DNA of 64,000 bases from Streptomyces aculeolatus. Lineage in GTDB: Bacteria; Actinomycetota; Actinomycetes; Streptomycetales; Streptomycetaceae. A program made the position numbers and the translations under genes. Within the stretch, counting starts at the first letter, position 1, and every line of letters starts with the position of its first letter. The stretch lies in contig NZ_JAINRD010000031.1 of NCBI RefSeq assembly GCF_020400605.1, forward strand, positions 1-64,000. Reading direction: 5' to 3'. A model generated the notes under the pieces. That model did not search any database, was not told the DNA's origin, and saw only the letters and a list, made by a program, of their open reading frames with translations. This document shows positions 50,814-61,685 of the stretch, one piece after another.

Positions 50814-51254
50814 TCAGGCCCAGGGCTTGCTGTGGTCCAGCCCGCCCTCCTGACGCTGCGTCAGCGAGTACCAGTTGCCGCTGTCGTCACGGAAGATCGC
50901 CTCGGTTCCGTACGGCCGCTCCTGCGGCTCCTGGATGAAGTCCACGCCCCGCTCCCGCAGCTTCTCGTACGTCGCCCGGCAGTCGTCGGTGTGGAACGCG
51001 CCGGCGCCCAGCACGCCCTTGCTGACGAGCGTCGTCAGCGCCTCGGCCGACTCCGGGTCGAGGCCGGGCCCCGTGGTCCGCATGAGGGCCAGCATGACGT
51101 CCGGCTGGCCGGGGACCCCGACCGTGATCCAGCGCATGCCCTCCCCCATCTCGATGTCGTCGCGGACCTCGAAGCCGAGTTTGTCGGCGAAGAAGTCGCG
51201 GCTGCGCTCCTGATCGGTGGTCCAGACGGTGGTGATGGCCAGGTTCGTGATCAT
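50814..51254 (-). CDS. VOC-family (glyoxalase-like) protein
   Basis: 146 residues from ATG 51254 with GGGAGAAC upstream. ITNLAITTVWTTDQERSRDFFADKLGFEVRDD begins the first beta-alpha-beta-beta module; TEAIFRDDSGNWYSLTQ ends the second, with a conserved Glu. Probably a metal-dependent isomerase, lyase or resistance protein; substrate unknown. It is 59 bases downstream of an AraC gene on the same strand. Confidence 0.82.
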   Translation of the reverse strand: MITNLAITTVWTTDQERSRDFFADKLGFEVRDDIEMGEGMRWITVGVPGQPDVMLALMRTTGPGLDPESAEALTTLVSKGVLGAGAFHTDDCRATYEKLRERGVDFIQEPQERPYGTEAIFRDDSGNWYSLTQRQEGGLDHSKPWA

Positions 51255-51313
51255 GGCGTTCTCCCTGGTGGGGTGGTGCTTCGGTACTGCGGCCACGCTA
51301 GGCGGGCGCGGCC

Positions 51314-51745
51314 TCAGCCCGCTTCCTCAGAGTTGCGCTCCCTGATCCGCGGGTCGAACCCGCCGGCCCACAGCAGCGCGAAGCAGCCGGGTATGAGCGC
51401 GGTCCCGCGGCCCACGTGCGCGTCGCGGTACGCGCTCGGGGAGAGCCCCGTACGCCGCTTGAAGCTCGCGGAGAACGTGCCGAGGGCGGAGAAGCCGACC
51501 AGGTGGCAGACCTCGGTGACGGAGAGGTTGCACGTGCGCAGTAGGTGCTCCGCGCGCTCCAGGCGGCGGCGCGTCAGGTACTGGCCGGGAGTCTCGCCGT
51601 AGGCGGCCTTGAAGGCGCGGATGAAGTGGTACCGGGAGTAGCCGGCGTGCGTCGCCACCGCGTCCAGGTCGACCGTCGGGTCGGCCCAGTCGCGGTCCAT
51701 GGCGTCCTTGGCGCTGCGCAGTGCGCGCAGATCGGGGCGAAGCAC
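51314..51745 (-). CDS. AraC-family transcriptional regulator
   Basis: 143 residues from GTG 51745. Two helix-turn-helix motifs: DLDAVATHAGYSRYHFIRAFKAAYG and LSVTEVCHLVGFSALGTFSASFKRRTGLSPSAYR. There is no effector domain; a short tail (ALIPGCFALLWAGGFDPRIRE) follows. It is probably the regulator of the downstream VOC gene. Confidence 0.85.
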   Translation of the reverse strand: MLRPDLRALRSAKDAMDRDWADPTVDLDAVATHAGYSRYHFIRAFKAAYGETPGQYLTRRRLERAEHLLRTCNLSVTEVCHLVGFSALGTFSASFKRRTGLSPSAYRDAHVGRGTALIPGCFALLWAGGFDPRIRERNSEEAG

Positions 51746-51937
51746 TCTTCGAGCATGGCACGCGCCACTGACAGCGGACCGCCGCCGGCCTCCGGCCCGT
51801 ACGCACGGACGGGGCAGGGAGGGCCCGTACGCGGGGGCAAAGATCCTCGGGAAGGCCGTGAACGCACGGACGGGCCGCGCGCCCCCCGCCCGCTACCGCC
51901 GGAGGCGCACGGCCCGCCATCGGGGGCCCCGGTCCGC

Positions 51938-53530
51938 TCAGACCTTCACCGGGGCCTCCGCCTCCGCTTGCGCGGAGCCCGGACCGGCGTCCCCGGCCGG
52001 TCCGGCGTCCTCTTTCGCCGGGGCGGCCCCGCGCAGCGGGACCTCCTTGACGAACCACGAGGCGAGGAACGCGAGCACCGCGACCGCGGTACCCCACAGG
52101 AAGACCTGGTGGGTGCCGTTCGAGACGGCGCTCAGGTACCCGTCCTTGATGTGCGTCGGCAGTTGCTCGATCAGCTCGGGGGTCAACTGCCCGCCGCCCA
52201 CCGCCTTCTCGCCCGCGGGCCCGGTCTCCTCGGCCATCGTGTCGGCGACCCGGCTGCTGAAGATCGCGCCCATCAGCGCGACGCCGAAGGAGCCGCCGAT
52301 GGTGCGGGTCAGGGTGATCGTCGAGCTGCCGGCGCCCATGTCGCGCATCTCCAGGCTGTTCTGCCCGACGAGCATCGACATCTGGATCATGAAGCCGAGT
52401 CCGGCGCCCATCACCGCCATGTAGAGACCGGAGGTCAGGCGGGAGGTGTCGGTGCCCATCGTGGACAGCAGGTACAGCCCGACGGTCAGGGCGGCGCCGC
52501 CGATGATCGGGTACATCCTGTAGCGCCCGGTCTTGGTCACGGCCCGGCCGACGAAGAGCGAGACGACCATGACGGGCAGCATCATCGGCAGGAGCAGCAG
52601 CCCGGAGTTGGTGGCCGAGGCACCCTGGACGCTCTGCTGGAACAGCGGCAGGAAAGTGACGCCGCCGAACATCACGAAGCCGACGATGAAGCCGATCACG
52701 TTCATCAGCGTGAAGTTGCCGTTGCGGAAGATGCGCAGCGGGATGATCGGTTCCGCGGCGCGGGTCTCGGCCCAGCCGAAGGCCGCGAGCGAGGCGGCGC
52801 CGAGCACGGACAGGCCGACGATCTGCACCGACCCCCAGTCGTACTCCGTACCGCCCCAGGAGGTCACGAGCACCAGCGCGGTCAGCCCGATCGAGAGCAG
52901 GGCTGCTCCCGTGTAGTCCACGCGGGCCTTGATGCGCTTCTTCGGCAGGTGCAGGACCGTCGAGATGACGAAGAGCGAGACGGCGCCCAGGGGCAGGTTG
53001 ATGTAGAACGCCCAGCGCCAGCCGAGGTGGTCGGTGATCGTCCCACCGACCAGCGGGCCGCCGATGGTCGCGATGCCCATGACGGCGGCCATCATGCCCT
53101 GGTACCGGCCGCGCTCGCGGGGCGGTACGAGGTCGCCGATGATCGCCATGACGCCGACGATGAGACCGCCGCCGCCCAGGCCCTGGATCGCGCGGAAGGC
53201 GATGAGCTGGCCCATGTCCTGGGCCATGCCGGAGAGCGCGGAGCCGATCAGGAAGACGACTATGGAGGACATGAAGATGCCCTTGCGGCCGTAGAGGTCA
53301 CCGAACTTGCCCCACAGCGGCGTGGAGACGGCGATGGCCAGGGTGTACGCGGTGACCACCCAGGCGAGGTGGTCCAGGCCGCCGAGCTCGCCGACGATCG
53401 TGGGCATCGCGGTGCCGACGATCAGGTTGTCGAGCATCGCGAGCATCATGGTGATCATCAGGCCGAGCATGATCACCCTGACGTTGCGCGGCGGTGCTGG
53501 AACCGCCTCCTGATCCTTGGTCTCCGCCAT
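51938..53530 (-). CDS. MFS drug efflux transporter (DHA2, EmrB/QacA type)
   Basis: 530 residues from ATG 53530, fourteen membrane segments. Motif A VTAYTLAIAVSTPLWGKFGDLYGRKG, motif C GLGGGGLIVGVMAIIGDLVPPRERGRYQGM and the following GPLVGG. It uses the proton gradient to export drugs. The C-terminal 35 residues are Ala/Glu-rich. A divergent TetR gene and two operator repeats (53543-53613) control it. Confidence 0.92.
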   Translation of the reverse strand: MAETKDQEAVPAPPRNVRVIMLGLMITMMLAMLDNLIVGTAMPTIVGELGGLDHLAWVVTAYTLAIAVSTPLWGKFGDLYGRKGIFMSSIVVFLIGSALSGMAQDMGQLIAFRAIQGLGGGGLIVGVMAIIGDLVPPRERGRYQGMMAAVMGIATIGGPLVGGTITDHLGWRWAFYINLPLGAVSLFVISTVLHLPKKRIKARVDYTGAALLSIGLTALVLVTSWGGTEYDWGSVQIVGLSVLGAASLAAFGWAETRAAEPIIPLRIFRNGNFTLMNVIGFIVGFVMFGGVTFLPLFQQSVQGASATNSGLLLLPMMLPVMVVSLFVGRAVTKTGRYRMYPIIGGAALTVGLYLLSTMGTDTSRLTSGLYMAVMGAGLGFMIQMSMLVGQNSLEMRDMGAGSSTITLTRTIGGSFGVALMGAIFSSRVADTMAEETGPAGEKAVGGGQLTPELIEQLPTHIKDGYLSAVSNGTHQVFLWGTAVAVLAFLASWFVKEVPLRGAAPAKEDAGPAGDAGPGSAQAEAEAPVKV

Positions 53531-53542
53531 GGGCCCTCTCCC

Positions 53543-53613
53543 TACTTACTTGCCGCCCGGCTAGTGGGTACCATGAGAACGTACGCCGCTACTTGCCGGG
53601 CGTCAAGTAAGTA
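53543..53613. promoter_or_regulatory. Paired TetR operator between MFS and TetR genes
   Basis: TACTTACTTGCCGCCCGGC (53543-53561) and GCCGGGCGTCAAGTAAGTA (53595-53613) are inverted repeats with one mismatch. The right element also contains ACTTG-N8-CAAGT (53591-53608) as a palindrome; the left has the same with one change. They flank the likely start sites of both genes. Confidence 0.75.
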
Positions 53614-53632
53614 TCTGACGGAAGCAGGGATC

Positions 53633-54193
53633 ATGGGGACGACCAGGGGCGACACCCGCCAGCGCATCCAGGACGTGGCACTGGAGCTCTTCGCCGACAA
53701 GGGTTATGACAAGACTTCCCTGCGCGAGATCGCCGAACAGCTCGACGTCACGAAGGCCGCGCTCTACTACCACTTCAAGACCAAGGAGGACATCCTCGTC
53801 AGCCTGGTCGAGGACCACTTCGCGCGGGTCGACGAGCTGATCGCCTGGGGGCGCGACCAGCCGGCCACGCTGGAGACCAGGCTGGAGCTGCTGGCGCGGT
53901 ACAGCGCGCTGCTCTCCGGCGGCAGCACCCTCTTCCGGTTCATGCAGGAGAACCAGGCGAGCATCCGCGAGCTGAGCCTCGGCGAAACCTTCAAGGCGCG
54001 CATGGGCGACATCATCGGCATGCTGCGCGACAAGGACGCCGACCTGAAGGACCAGGCCCGCAGCGTCGCCGCGATCTTCACCATGCACGCCGGGATGTTC
54101 GCCCTGGCCGACGCCAAGGGCGACCCGGAGGAGAAGCGCCTCGCCTGCCTGGAGGTCGCGCAGGAGCTGGTGACGGCGGGCTACAAGGGCTGA
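53633..54193 (+). CDS. TetR-family repressor of the MFS pump
   Basis: 186 residues from ATG 53633. Helix-turn-helix TRQRIQDVALELFADKGYDKTSLREIAEQLDVTKAALYYHFKTKEDIL is the canonical TetR N-terminus; the ligand domain is all-helical. It is divergent from the DHA2 transporter and sits next to its likely operators, which suggests it represses the pump until a drug binds. Confidence 0.92.
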   Translation: MGTTRGDTRQRIQDVALELFADKGYDKTSLREIAEQLDVTKAALYYHFKTKEDILVSLVEDHFARVDELIAWGRDQPATLETRLELLARYSALLSGGSTLFRFMQENQASIRELSLGETFKARMGDIIGMLRDKDADLKDQARSVAAIFTMHAGMFALADAKGDPEEKRLACLEVAQELVTAGYKG

Positions 54194-54320
54194 CCCGGAG
54201 ACGGCACGGCGTACCGCGCCGCTGCCCGCACGGGCGTCACGTACGCGCCCGTACGCACCGCTCCGTACGCCTCCCGCAGGCCTCTCCCCTACGCACCCGG
54301 GCGCACCCGGCACGTACACG

Positions 54321-54358
54321 CAGAGCCGCCCCGGACCACACGGTCCGGGGCGGCTCTG
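54321..54358. terminator. Bidirectional terminator between tetR and clpC
   Basis: Perfect 17-base arms CAGAGCCGCCCCGGACC (54321-54337) and GGTCCGGGGCGGCTCTG (54342-54358) around ACAC. It is between two convergent genes. Confidence 0.9.
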
Positions 54359-54390
54359 CGTCGTACGGCGGAAGCCGAGCCGCTACGGGC

Positions 54391-56919
<2,529 letters not shown>

Positions 56920-57370
56920 CGTTAATCGCTCCTCAGAGCGGTCAGGCAGATCGGGGACGTTCCCCTCCCTGTCCTTCCGCAGCTTAGTCCCGCAAGCGGG
57001 GACCGCTCATTCCAACTGTCGACACCCGGACCCTGACTCCGTCAGTCTCCTGCACCGGACATCCGACTACTGCTCCAACCTGATGGTGCGAGACGATGTT
57101 CCCGCAGGCCAGGCGAATACTCTCAATGCCGCTACGCCCATGGCGAACGCCACCCGCCGAAGCCTGCCAAGCCACCGCTCTCACCAGCGCCACTAGCCAA
57201 GTCTTACCCGCACTGCGGGCGGTGCCATCAGATTTTCCGGCCTCTTCCCTGCGCTGACGGCGAACACGGCGGAACGTCTGTGGACGCCGATGCGGGGAAG
57301 AAGAAGCGCGCTATGCGACCGGGATGACACATGTCGTAACCAACGCGGGCGCGACCGCGTTGCTCAGGGC
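56920..57370. other. Upstream region of clpC
   Basis: About 450 bases. It is the clpC leader/promoter region and the start of the divergent SCO3374-like gene. A short imperfect inverted repeat (GTCCCGC/GCGGGGAC, 56987-57003) is present. I see no gene, and could not match a ClgR box with confidence. Confidence 0.5.
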
Positions 57371-58189
57371 GTGACCGGTTCCGTGATCCCGCGCCAGACC
57401 GGCCCGCAGGGCAGACCCGGCCCGGCGGGCGGAAGCGGCGCGCGCGGCCGGAACGGGTCGGGTACGGGGACGGGCGGCACGAGGGCCGCGGCAGGCGCTG
57501 CGGCGGGCTCCGCGACGGGCACGGCGACCGGTGCTGCGGCGGGCTCCGGGACAAGGGCTGCGGCGGGCTCCGCGGGGGCGCCCGCGGCGGGCGGACTGTC
57601 AGCCGGGGCGCTGCGCTGCGACGTGCTGGAGATGCCCGCGGAGGCCGGCTGGGCGGTGCTGCGCAGGCGGCCGGCCACGGGGCCCGTGGGGCTGACCGGC
57701 GGCCGGATGCGCTTCCTGATCGCCGAGGGCGGCGCGGCGGAGCTGCCGGGGCTGCTGGACTGGCTGGAATGGGGCGGCATCCCGCTGGACCTGAGCGCGG
57801 CGCCGGCGGCGGTACGGAGCTGGCCGCCGACGCTGTGGTTGCGCCCGCCCGGCCGGGCGGCGCTGGCGCGGCTCCCCGCGGTGCGGCTGCCCGTGGGCAC
57901 CGAAGCCGGCCGCGGGGGCGGAGTCGTGGACGGGGATGGCGTAGGAGATGACGCCTATGGCGTCGAGGACGTCGAAGACGCCGTCCGGGTTGCTGCCGAA
58001 TCGGATGGGGACAGGAGTGACGCGGACGGCGGTGCCGTGCCGGCGCGGAACCGGGTTGCGGACCGGCCGGATCTGGTACGGCTGGTGAGCGCGGCGGCGA
58101 CAGCCTGCCACCGCCTCACCCTGAACGTCAGCCGTTCGCCTTTTCGTATGCCTCGCGGATGTTCGCCGGAACACGGCCACGCTCGCTGA
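57371..58189 (+). CDS. SCO3374-family hypothetical protein
   Basis: About 272 residues; GTG 57371 or 57383. The middle has the family's ALRCDVLEMPAEAGWAVLRR, GGRMRFLIAEGGAAELPGLLDWLEWGGIPLDL and WPPTLWLRPP, matching Streptomyces proteins encoded between clpC and lsr2. The first 80 residues contain a repetitive Ala/Gly insert (AAAGSATGTATGAAAGSG), encoded by tandem GCGGCGGGCTCCG units, not usually present to my knowledge. The C-terminus overlaps the convergent lsr2 end by 62 bases, with CHRLTLNVS as the expected finish before the run-on. No function is known. Confidence 0.75.
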   Translation: MTGSVIPRQTGPQGRPGPAGGSGARGRNGSGTGTGGTRAAAGAAAGSATGTATGAAAGSGTRAAAGSAGAPAAGGLSAGALRCDVLEMPAEAGWAVLRRRPATGPVGLTGGRMRFLIAEGGAAELPGLLDWLEWGGIPLDLSAAPAAVRSWPPTLWLRPPGRAALARLPAVRLPVGTEAGRGGGVVDGDGVGDDAYGVEDVEDAVRVAAESDGDRSDADGGAVPARNRVADRPDLVRLVSAAATACHRLTLNVSRSPFRMPRGCSPEHGHAR

Positions 58190-58454
58190 CCTCGTAACCC
58201 TGCTCCTTCGCCCACGCGCGGATCTTCGCCGTGTCCTGGCTGCCGGACGCCCCGCCGCGGGAACGCTTCGTGGCGCGGCCACCGGTCCTGCGGCCGCTCT
58301 TCACGTACTGCTCCAGAGCGGTGCGCAGCTTTTCCGCGTTGGCAGTCGTGAGGTCGATCTCGTAGGACTTGCCGTCGAGAGCGAACGTCACGGTCTCGTC
58401 TGCCTCACCGCCATCGAGATCATCGACGAGAAGGACCTGTACCTTCTGAGCCAC
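58128..58454 (-). CDS. lsr2: Nucleoid-associated protein Lsr2
   Basis: 108 residues. AQKVQVLLVDDLDGGEADETVTFALDGKSYEIDL is the N-terminal dimer domain; SGRRTGGRATKRSRGG a basic linker; KEQGYEVSERGRVPANIREAYE the DNA-binding domain with RGR. It silences AT-rich foreign DNA and is required for normal Streptomyces development. It sits in the clpC-lsr2 context typical of the genus. It would be expected to act on the low-GC NACHT gene at the start of the window. Confidence 0.95.
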   Translation of the reverse strand: MAQKVQVLLVDDLDGGEADETVTFALDGKSYEIDLTTANAEKLRTALEQYVKSGRRTGGRATKRSRGGASGSQDTAKIRAWAKEQGYEVSERGRVPANIREAYEKANG

Positions 58455-58574
58455 CGGGCTTCCCTTTCATCGGAACAATGTGTGCTGGCGAAAGCAAACC
58501 GCTTTTCAGCGGAAAACTCAAACCCTGTCGGAGAACTCGCGCAACAATATCTTCGCGATTCGGACAAAGCGTCA

Positions 58575-59093
58575 TCAGAGATGCAGCAGCATCCTGCTGT
58601 TGCCGAGGGTGTTGGGCTTCACCCGCTCCAGGTCCAGGAACTCGGCAACGCCCTCGTCATACGAGCGCAGCAGCTCACTGTAGACGTCCTGGTCCACCGG
58701 AGTCTCGCCGATCTCGACGAAGCCGTGCTTGGCGAAGAAGTCGACTTCGAACGTGAGGCAGAAAATTCTGCTGACGCCGAGCCAGCGGGCGGTGTGCAGC
58801 AACTTGTCAAGGAGTTGGTGGCCGATGCCGGTGCCCTTGCGGGCCGGATCCACGGCCAGCGTACGCACCTCCGCGAGGTCCTCCCACATCACGTGCAGCG
58901 CTCCGCAGCCGACCACGGCGGCGTCCACGTCCCGCTCGGCGACCCAGAACTCCTGGATGTCCTCGTAAAGCGTCACGGTGGCTTTGTCGAGAAGGATGTC
59001 ACGGTGCACGTAGGGGTCGAGCAGCCGGCGGATGGCCCGGACATCCGAGGTGCGGGCGCGCCGGATGGTGACCCCGTAAGAATCGCTGGGCAT
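58575..59093 (-). CDS. Amino-acid N-acetyltransferase (GNAT)
   Basis: 172 residues from ATG 59093. VTIRRARTSDVRAIRRLLDPYV, VVGCGALHVMWEDLAEVRTLAVDPARKGTGIGHQLLDKLL (acetyl-CoA motif) and FCLTFEVDFFAKHGF are the pattern of ArgA-type short GNATs, which acetylate glutamate in the first step of arginine synthesis in actinobacteria. The assignment as glutamate acetyltransferase is family-based. It stands alone between lsr2 and a BlaI gene. Confidence 0.8.
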   Translation of the reverse strand: MPSDSYGVTIRRARTSDVRAIRRLLDPYVHRDILLDKATVTLYEDIQEFWVAERDVDAAVVGCGALHVMWEDLAEVRTLAVDPARKGTGIGHQLLDKLLHTARWLGVSRIFCLTFEVDFFAKHGFVEIGETPVDQDVYSELLRSYDEGVAEFLDLERVKPNTLGNSRMLLHL

Positions 59094-59108
59094 GACTTGA
59101 CGCTATCG

Positions 59109-59513
59109 TCACGCGCTTGCTTCGCTGTCACCGGCTTCGGTGTCACCGGGTGAGTCCAGCGACACGACGCGTAGCGCATCGCGCAGCGCGTCGAGCTGGG
59201 CCGGCGACATCATGCCGAAGAACGCGACAAGCGCGGCAGCGGGATTGTCGCTGGCGGCCCACGCCTCGTTCATGAGTGCGGCGGAGTAGGCGGCCCGGGT
59301 GGAGACCGCTTCATATCGATAGGCGCGGCCTTCGGGTGCCCGCCGCAGCCAGCCCTTCTGGTGGAGGTTGTCCATTACGGTCATGACGGTGGTGTACGCG
59401 AGAGAGCGTTCCTGCTGGAGGTCTTCCAGCACTTCCCGGACGGTGACCGGGCGGTTCCACTCCCACACCCGGGTCATGACCGTGTCTTCGAGCTCTCCCA
59501 ATGGCCGGACCAC
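59109..59513 (-). CDS. BlaI/MecI/CopY-family repressor
   Basis: About 134 residues. VVRPLGELEDTVMTRVWEWNRPVTVREVLEDLQQ, then LAYTTVMTVMDNLHQKGWLRR, is the penicillinase-repressor winged helix. No metalloprotease sensor (BlaR/M56) is adjacent. GTG 59513 is favoured because TATTGT, a good -10, ends 7 bases before it, so the mRNA would be leaderless; GTG 59522 lies inside that -10. Confidence 0.82.
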   Translation of the reverse strand: MVRPLGELEDTVMTRVWEWNRPVTVREVLEDLQQERSLAYTTVMTVMDNLHQKGWLRRAPEGRAYRYEAVSTRAAYSAALMNEAWAASDNPAAALVAFFGMMSPAQLDALRDALRVVSLDSPGDTEAGDSEASA

Positions 59514-59634
59514 GCCCAGCACAATACCCGTAGGAGCGTGAACAATGGGGCGATTGGGACGGGGAAGGGAGCGGCGGGCGTGGCGATTCCGGCGGCGGAG
59601 GCGGGCCCGTCGCCGCGGTTAGGGTTACCCGGCG

Positions 59635-59805
59635 CTACTCGGCGGACTTCTGCTTCGCCGCCTCGGCCTGCGCGAATGCGGCATCGACGGCGGCGTCTTC
59701 CTTGGCCTTGTTGGGACCGCCCTGGTTCTTGACGATCGTCACGATCATCACGGTGAAGGCGACGGCCATGACGGTCGACGGAAGCAGCGCGGAGAGGTAA
59801 TCCAT
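59635..59805 (-). CDS. Small single-pass membrane protein
   Basis: 56 residues from ATG 59805 (ATG 59814 adds three). MDYLSALLPSTVMAVAFTVM begins a single membrane helix (VMAVAFTVMIVTIV), followed by KNQGGPNKAKEDAAVDAAFAQAEAAK, a charged helical tail in the cytoplasm. It resembles short conserved Streptomyces membrane proteins found before coaX. Function is unknown. A weak GGATGG precedes the start. Confidence 0.7.
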   Translation of the reverse strand: MDYLSALLPSTVMAVAFTVMIVTIVKNQGGPNKAKEDAAVDAAFAQAEAAKQKSAE

Positions 59806-59968
59806 GAGAGCCATCCATCGTTGCGGGCTACTGGGCGCGGGCGCCGCGGAGGTGCCGCGGGCTCCAGCGTAGCCCGGCGGGGGTGGCGGGTCGGCGGGAG
59901 GGGGTGGCGGCGCCGCCGGAGCGGCGCGGCGCGGTCCGGGTGGAGGAGTCCGGCGTACGGGCCCGGGG

Positions 59969-60793
59969 TCAGGCCGTACGGGCCGCGGGCGGCCGCAGCA
60001 GGTGCTCCGGGGGCGGGGCCGGGCGGCGGCGGGGCGGGAAGACCTCGGCGGGGGTGGGCACCGGCCGGTTCGGGGACGCGGGCCGGCGGTCCGGGGGGTT
60101 CTCCCGGGGCGGGCGCTGCTCCGGCTGCCCGCCGGGCTTCCGCGGCTTCCCGCCCGGGGACGGCTCCGACTCCTCCGACCCCTGCGCCGCCCAGGGCGCC
60201 CGGCCGCCGGGCAGGGCGCGCAGCGCGGGGCGCGGGAGGAGCGCCGCGGGTACGGGGGGCGGGTTCGGCGCCGCGGACGGGGCGGGGACCACCGGCCCTG
60301 CGGGCGCCGTCGGCACGGGGCGGCGGCGGGGCGGCACCTGGGCCGCCGTCAGCGCCTCACAACGCCGCAGCAGCCTGCGCCGGCGCTCCGCCACGCCCGG
60401 GTCCGCCGGCTCGGCGCACAGGGCGCGCAGCGCGGCGACGTCGGCCTGCCGGGGCACGTAGCCGGTGGCGAGCGCGTCGTGCAGCAGCTCCGCGTACCCG
60501 GAGGCGCTGCCGGGGAGCGCGGCGCGGTAGCGGGCGAGGTCGGCGCTGTGGAACAGGCGCATCCGGTCCGCCTCGGCCGCCGCCTCGTCCAGCGCCGCGG
60601 CCAGCTCCGTGCAGTCCCGTACGACGGCGCCGCGCGGGACCGCGTGCGCGGCGGCCGGCTTCGTCCCGTCACCCCTGGCGGGCCTGGGCAGGCCCCAACT
60701 CGACTCGATGGCGATGGCCAGCGCGTCACGCACGACGCGGAGCTCGTCGGCGCTCAGCGCCACACCGCCTCGGGAACCGTATGGCGTAGGCAT
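59969..60793 (-). CDS. Conserved hypothetical protein with Pro-rich tail
   Basis: 274 residues from ATG 60793. The first 140 are helical and Ala/Arg-rich (LSADELRVVRDALAIAIES, ELAAALDEAAAEADRMRLFHSADLARYRAAL, ATGYVPRQADVAALRALCA). The rest is Pro/Arg/Gly low complexity, probably disordered. Such a protein lies before coaX in other Streptomyces. No function can be given. Confidence 0.7.
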   Translation of the reverse strand: MPTPYGSRGGVALSADELRVVRDALAIAIESSWGLPRPARGDGTKPAAAHAVPRGAVVRDCTELAAALDEAAAEADRMRLFHSADLARYRAALPGSASGYAELLHDALATGYVPRQADVAALRALCAEPADPGVAERRRRLLRRCEALTAAQVPPRRRPVPTAPAGPVVPAPSAAPNPPPVPAALLPRPALRALPGGRAPWAAQGSEESEPSPGGKPRKPGGQPEQRPPRENPPDRRPASPNRPVPTPAEVFPPRRRPAPPPEHLLRPPAARTA

Positions 60794-60887
60794 AATCCGA
60801 CTTTAGGCCCTGAAGGGGACTCATGCCGCGAAGGCGCGCGGAACGGGCTGGCGCCGCGGGTGGGCGGGCCGCTGCCGCGCGCCCCTG

Positions 60888-61685
60888 TCAGGTGGTGGAG
60901 ACGTTCCGCTCGTAGACCAGGCGGAGGCCGATCAGCGTCAGCCAGGGCTCGTGCTCGTCGATCACCGAGGAGTCGGCCAGCATCATCGGCGCCAGCCCGC
61001 CCGTCGCGATGACGGTGACCTCGTCCGGGTCGTCGGCCAGCTCCGCCGCCATGCGGTTGACCACGCCGTCGACCTGGCCCGCGAACCCGTACAGGATGCC
61101 GGACTGCATCGCCTCGACCGTGTTCTTGCCGATCACCGAGCGCGGCCGGGCCAGCTCGATCTTGCGCAGCTGCGCGCCGCGTACGCCCAGCGCCTCCGTG
61201 GAGATCTCGATGCCGGGCGCGATGACCCCGCCGACGTACTCGCCGCGCTCGCTGACCGCGTCGAACGTCGTCGCCGTGCCGAAGTCGACGACGACGGCCG
61301 GCCCGCCGTACAGCTCGGCCGCCGCCAGCGCGTTGATGATCCGGTCGGCGCCGACCTCCTTGGGGTTGTCCATCAGCACGGGTACGCCGGTCTTCACGCC
61401 CGGCTCGACGAGCACGGAGGGGACGTCGCCGTAGTAGCGGCGGGTGACCTCGCGCAGTTCGTGCAGCACCGAGGGGACGGTGGAGCAGATGGCGATGCCG
61501 TGGATGCCGTCGCCCAGCTCCTCGCCGAGCAGCGGGTGCATGCCCATCAGGCCCTGGAGCAGCACGGCCAGTTCGTCGGCGGTGCGGCGCGCGTCGGTGG
61601 AGATGCGCCAGTGCTCGACGATCTCCTCGCCGTCGAAGAGGCCGAGGACCGTGTGGGTGTTCCCGACGTCGATGGTGAGGAGCAT
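60888..61685 (-). CDS. coaX: Type III pantothenate kinase
   Basis: 265 residues from ATG 61685. LLTIDVGNTHTVLGLFDG (phosphate-1 motif), GADRIINALAA, VVDFGTATTFDAVSERGEYVGGVIAPG and LARPRSVIGKNTVEAMQSG are CoaX motifs; it belongs to the ASKHA fold and phosphorylates pantothenate, the first CoA step. It follows nadC with zero spacing and ends the nadB-nadC-coaX operon. Confidence 0.95.
   Translation of the reverse strand: MLLTIDVGNTHTVLGLFDGEEIVEHWRISTDARRTADELAVLLQGLMGMHPLLGEELGDGIHGIAICSTVPSVLHELREVTRRYYGDVPSVLVEPGVKTGVPVLMDNPKEVGADRIINALAAAELYGGPAVVVDFGTATTFDAVSERGEYVGGVIAPGIEISTEALGVRGAQLRKIELARPRSVIGKNTVEAMQSGILYGFAGQVDGVVNRMAAELADDPDEVTVIATGGLAPMMLADSSVIDEHEPWLTLIGLRLVYERNVSTT

Noticed and set aside
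56987..57003. Possible ClgR box upstream of clpC
   Set aside because: Only a 2-base-spaced CGC-AA-GCG inverted repeat is present, not the 5-base-spaced ClgR pattern I recall.
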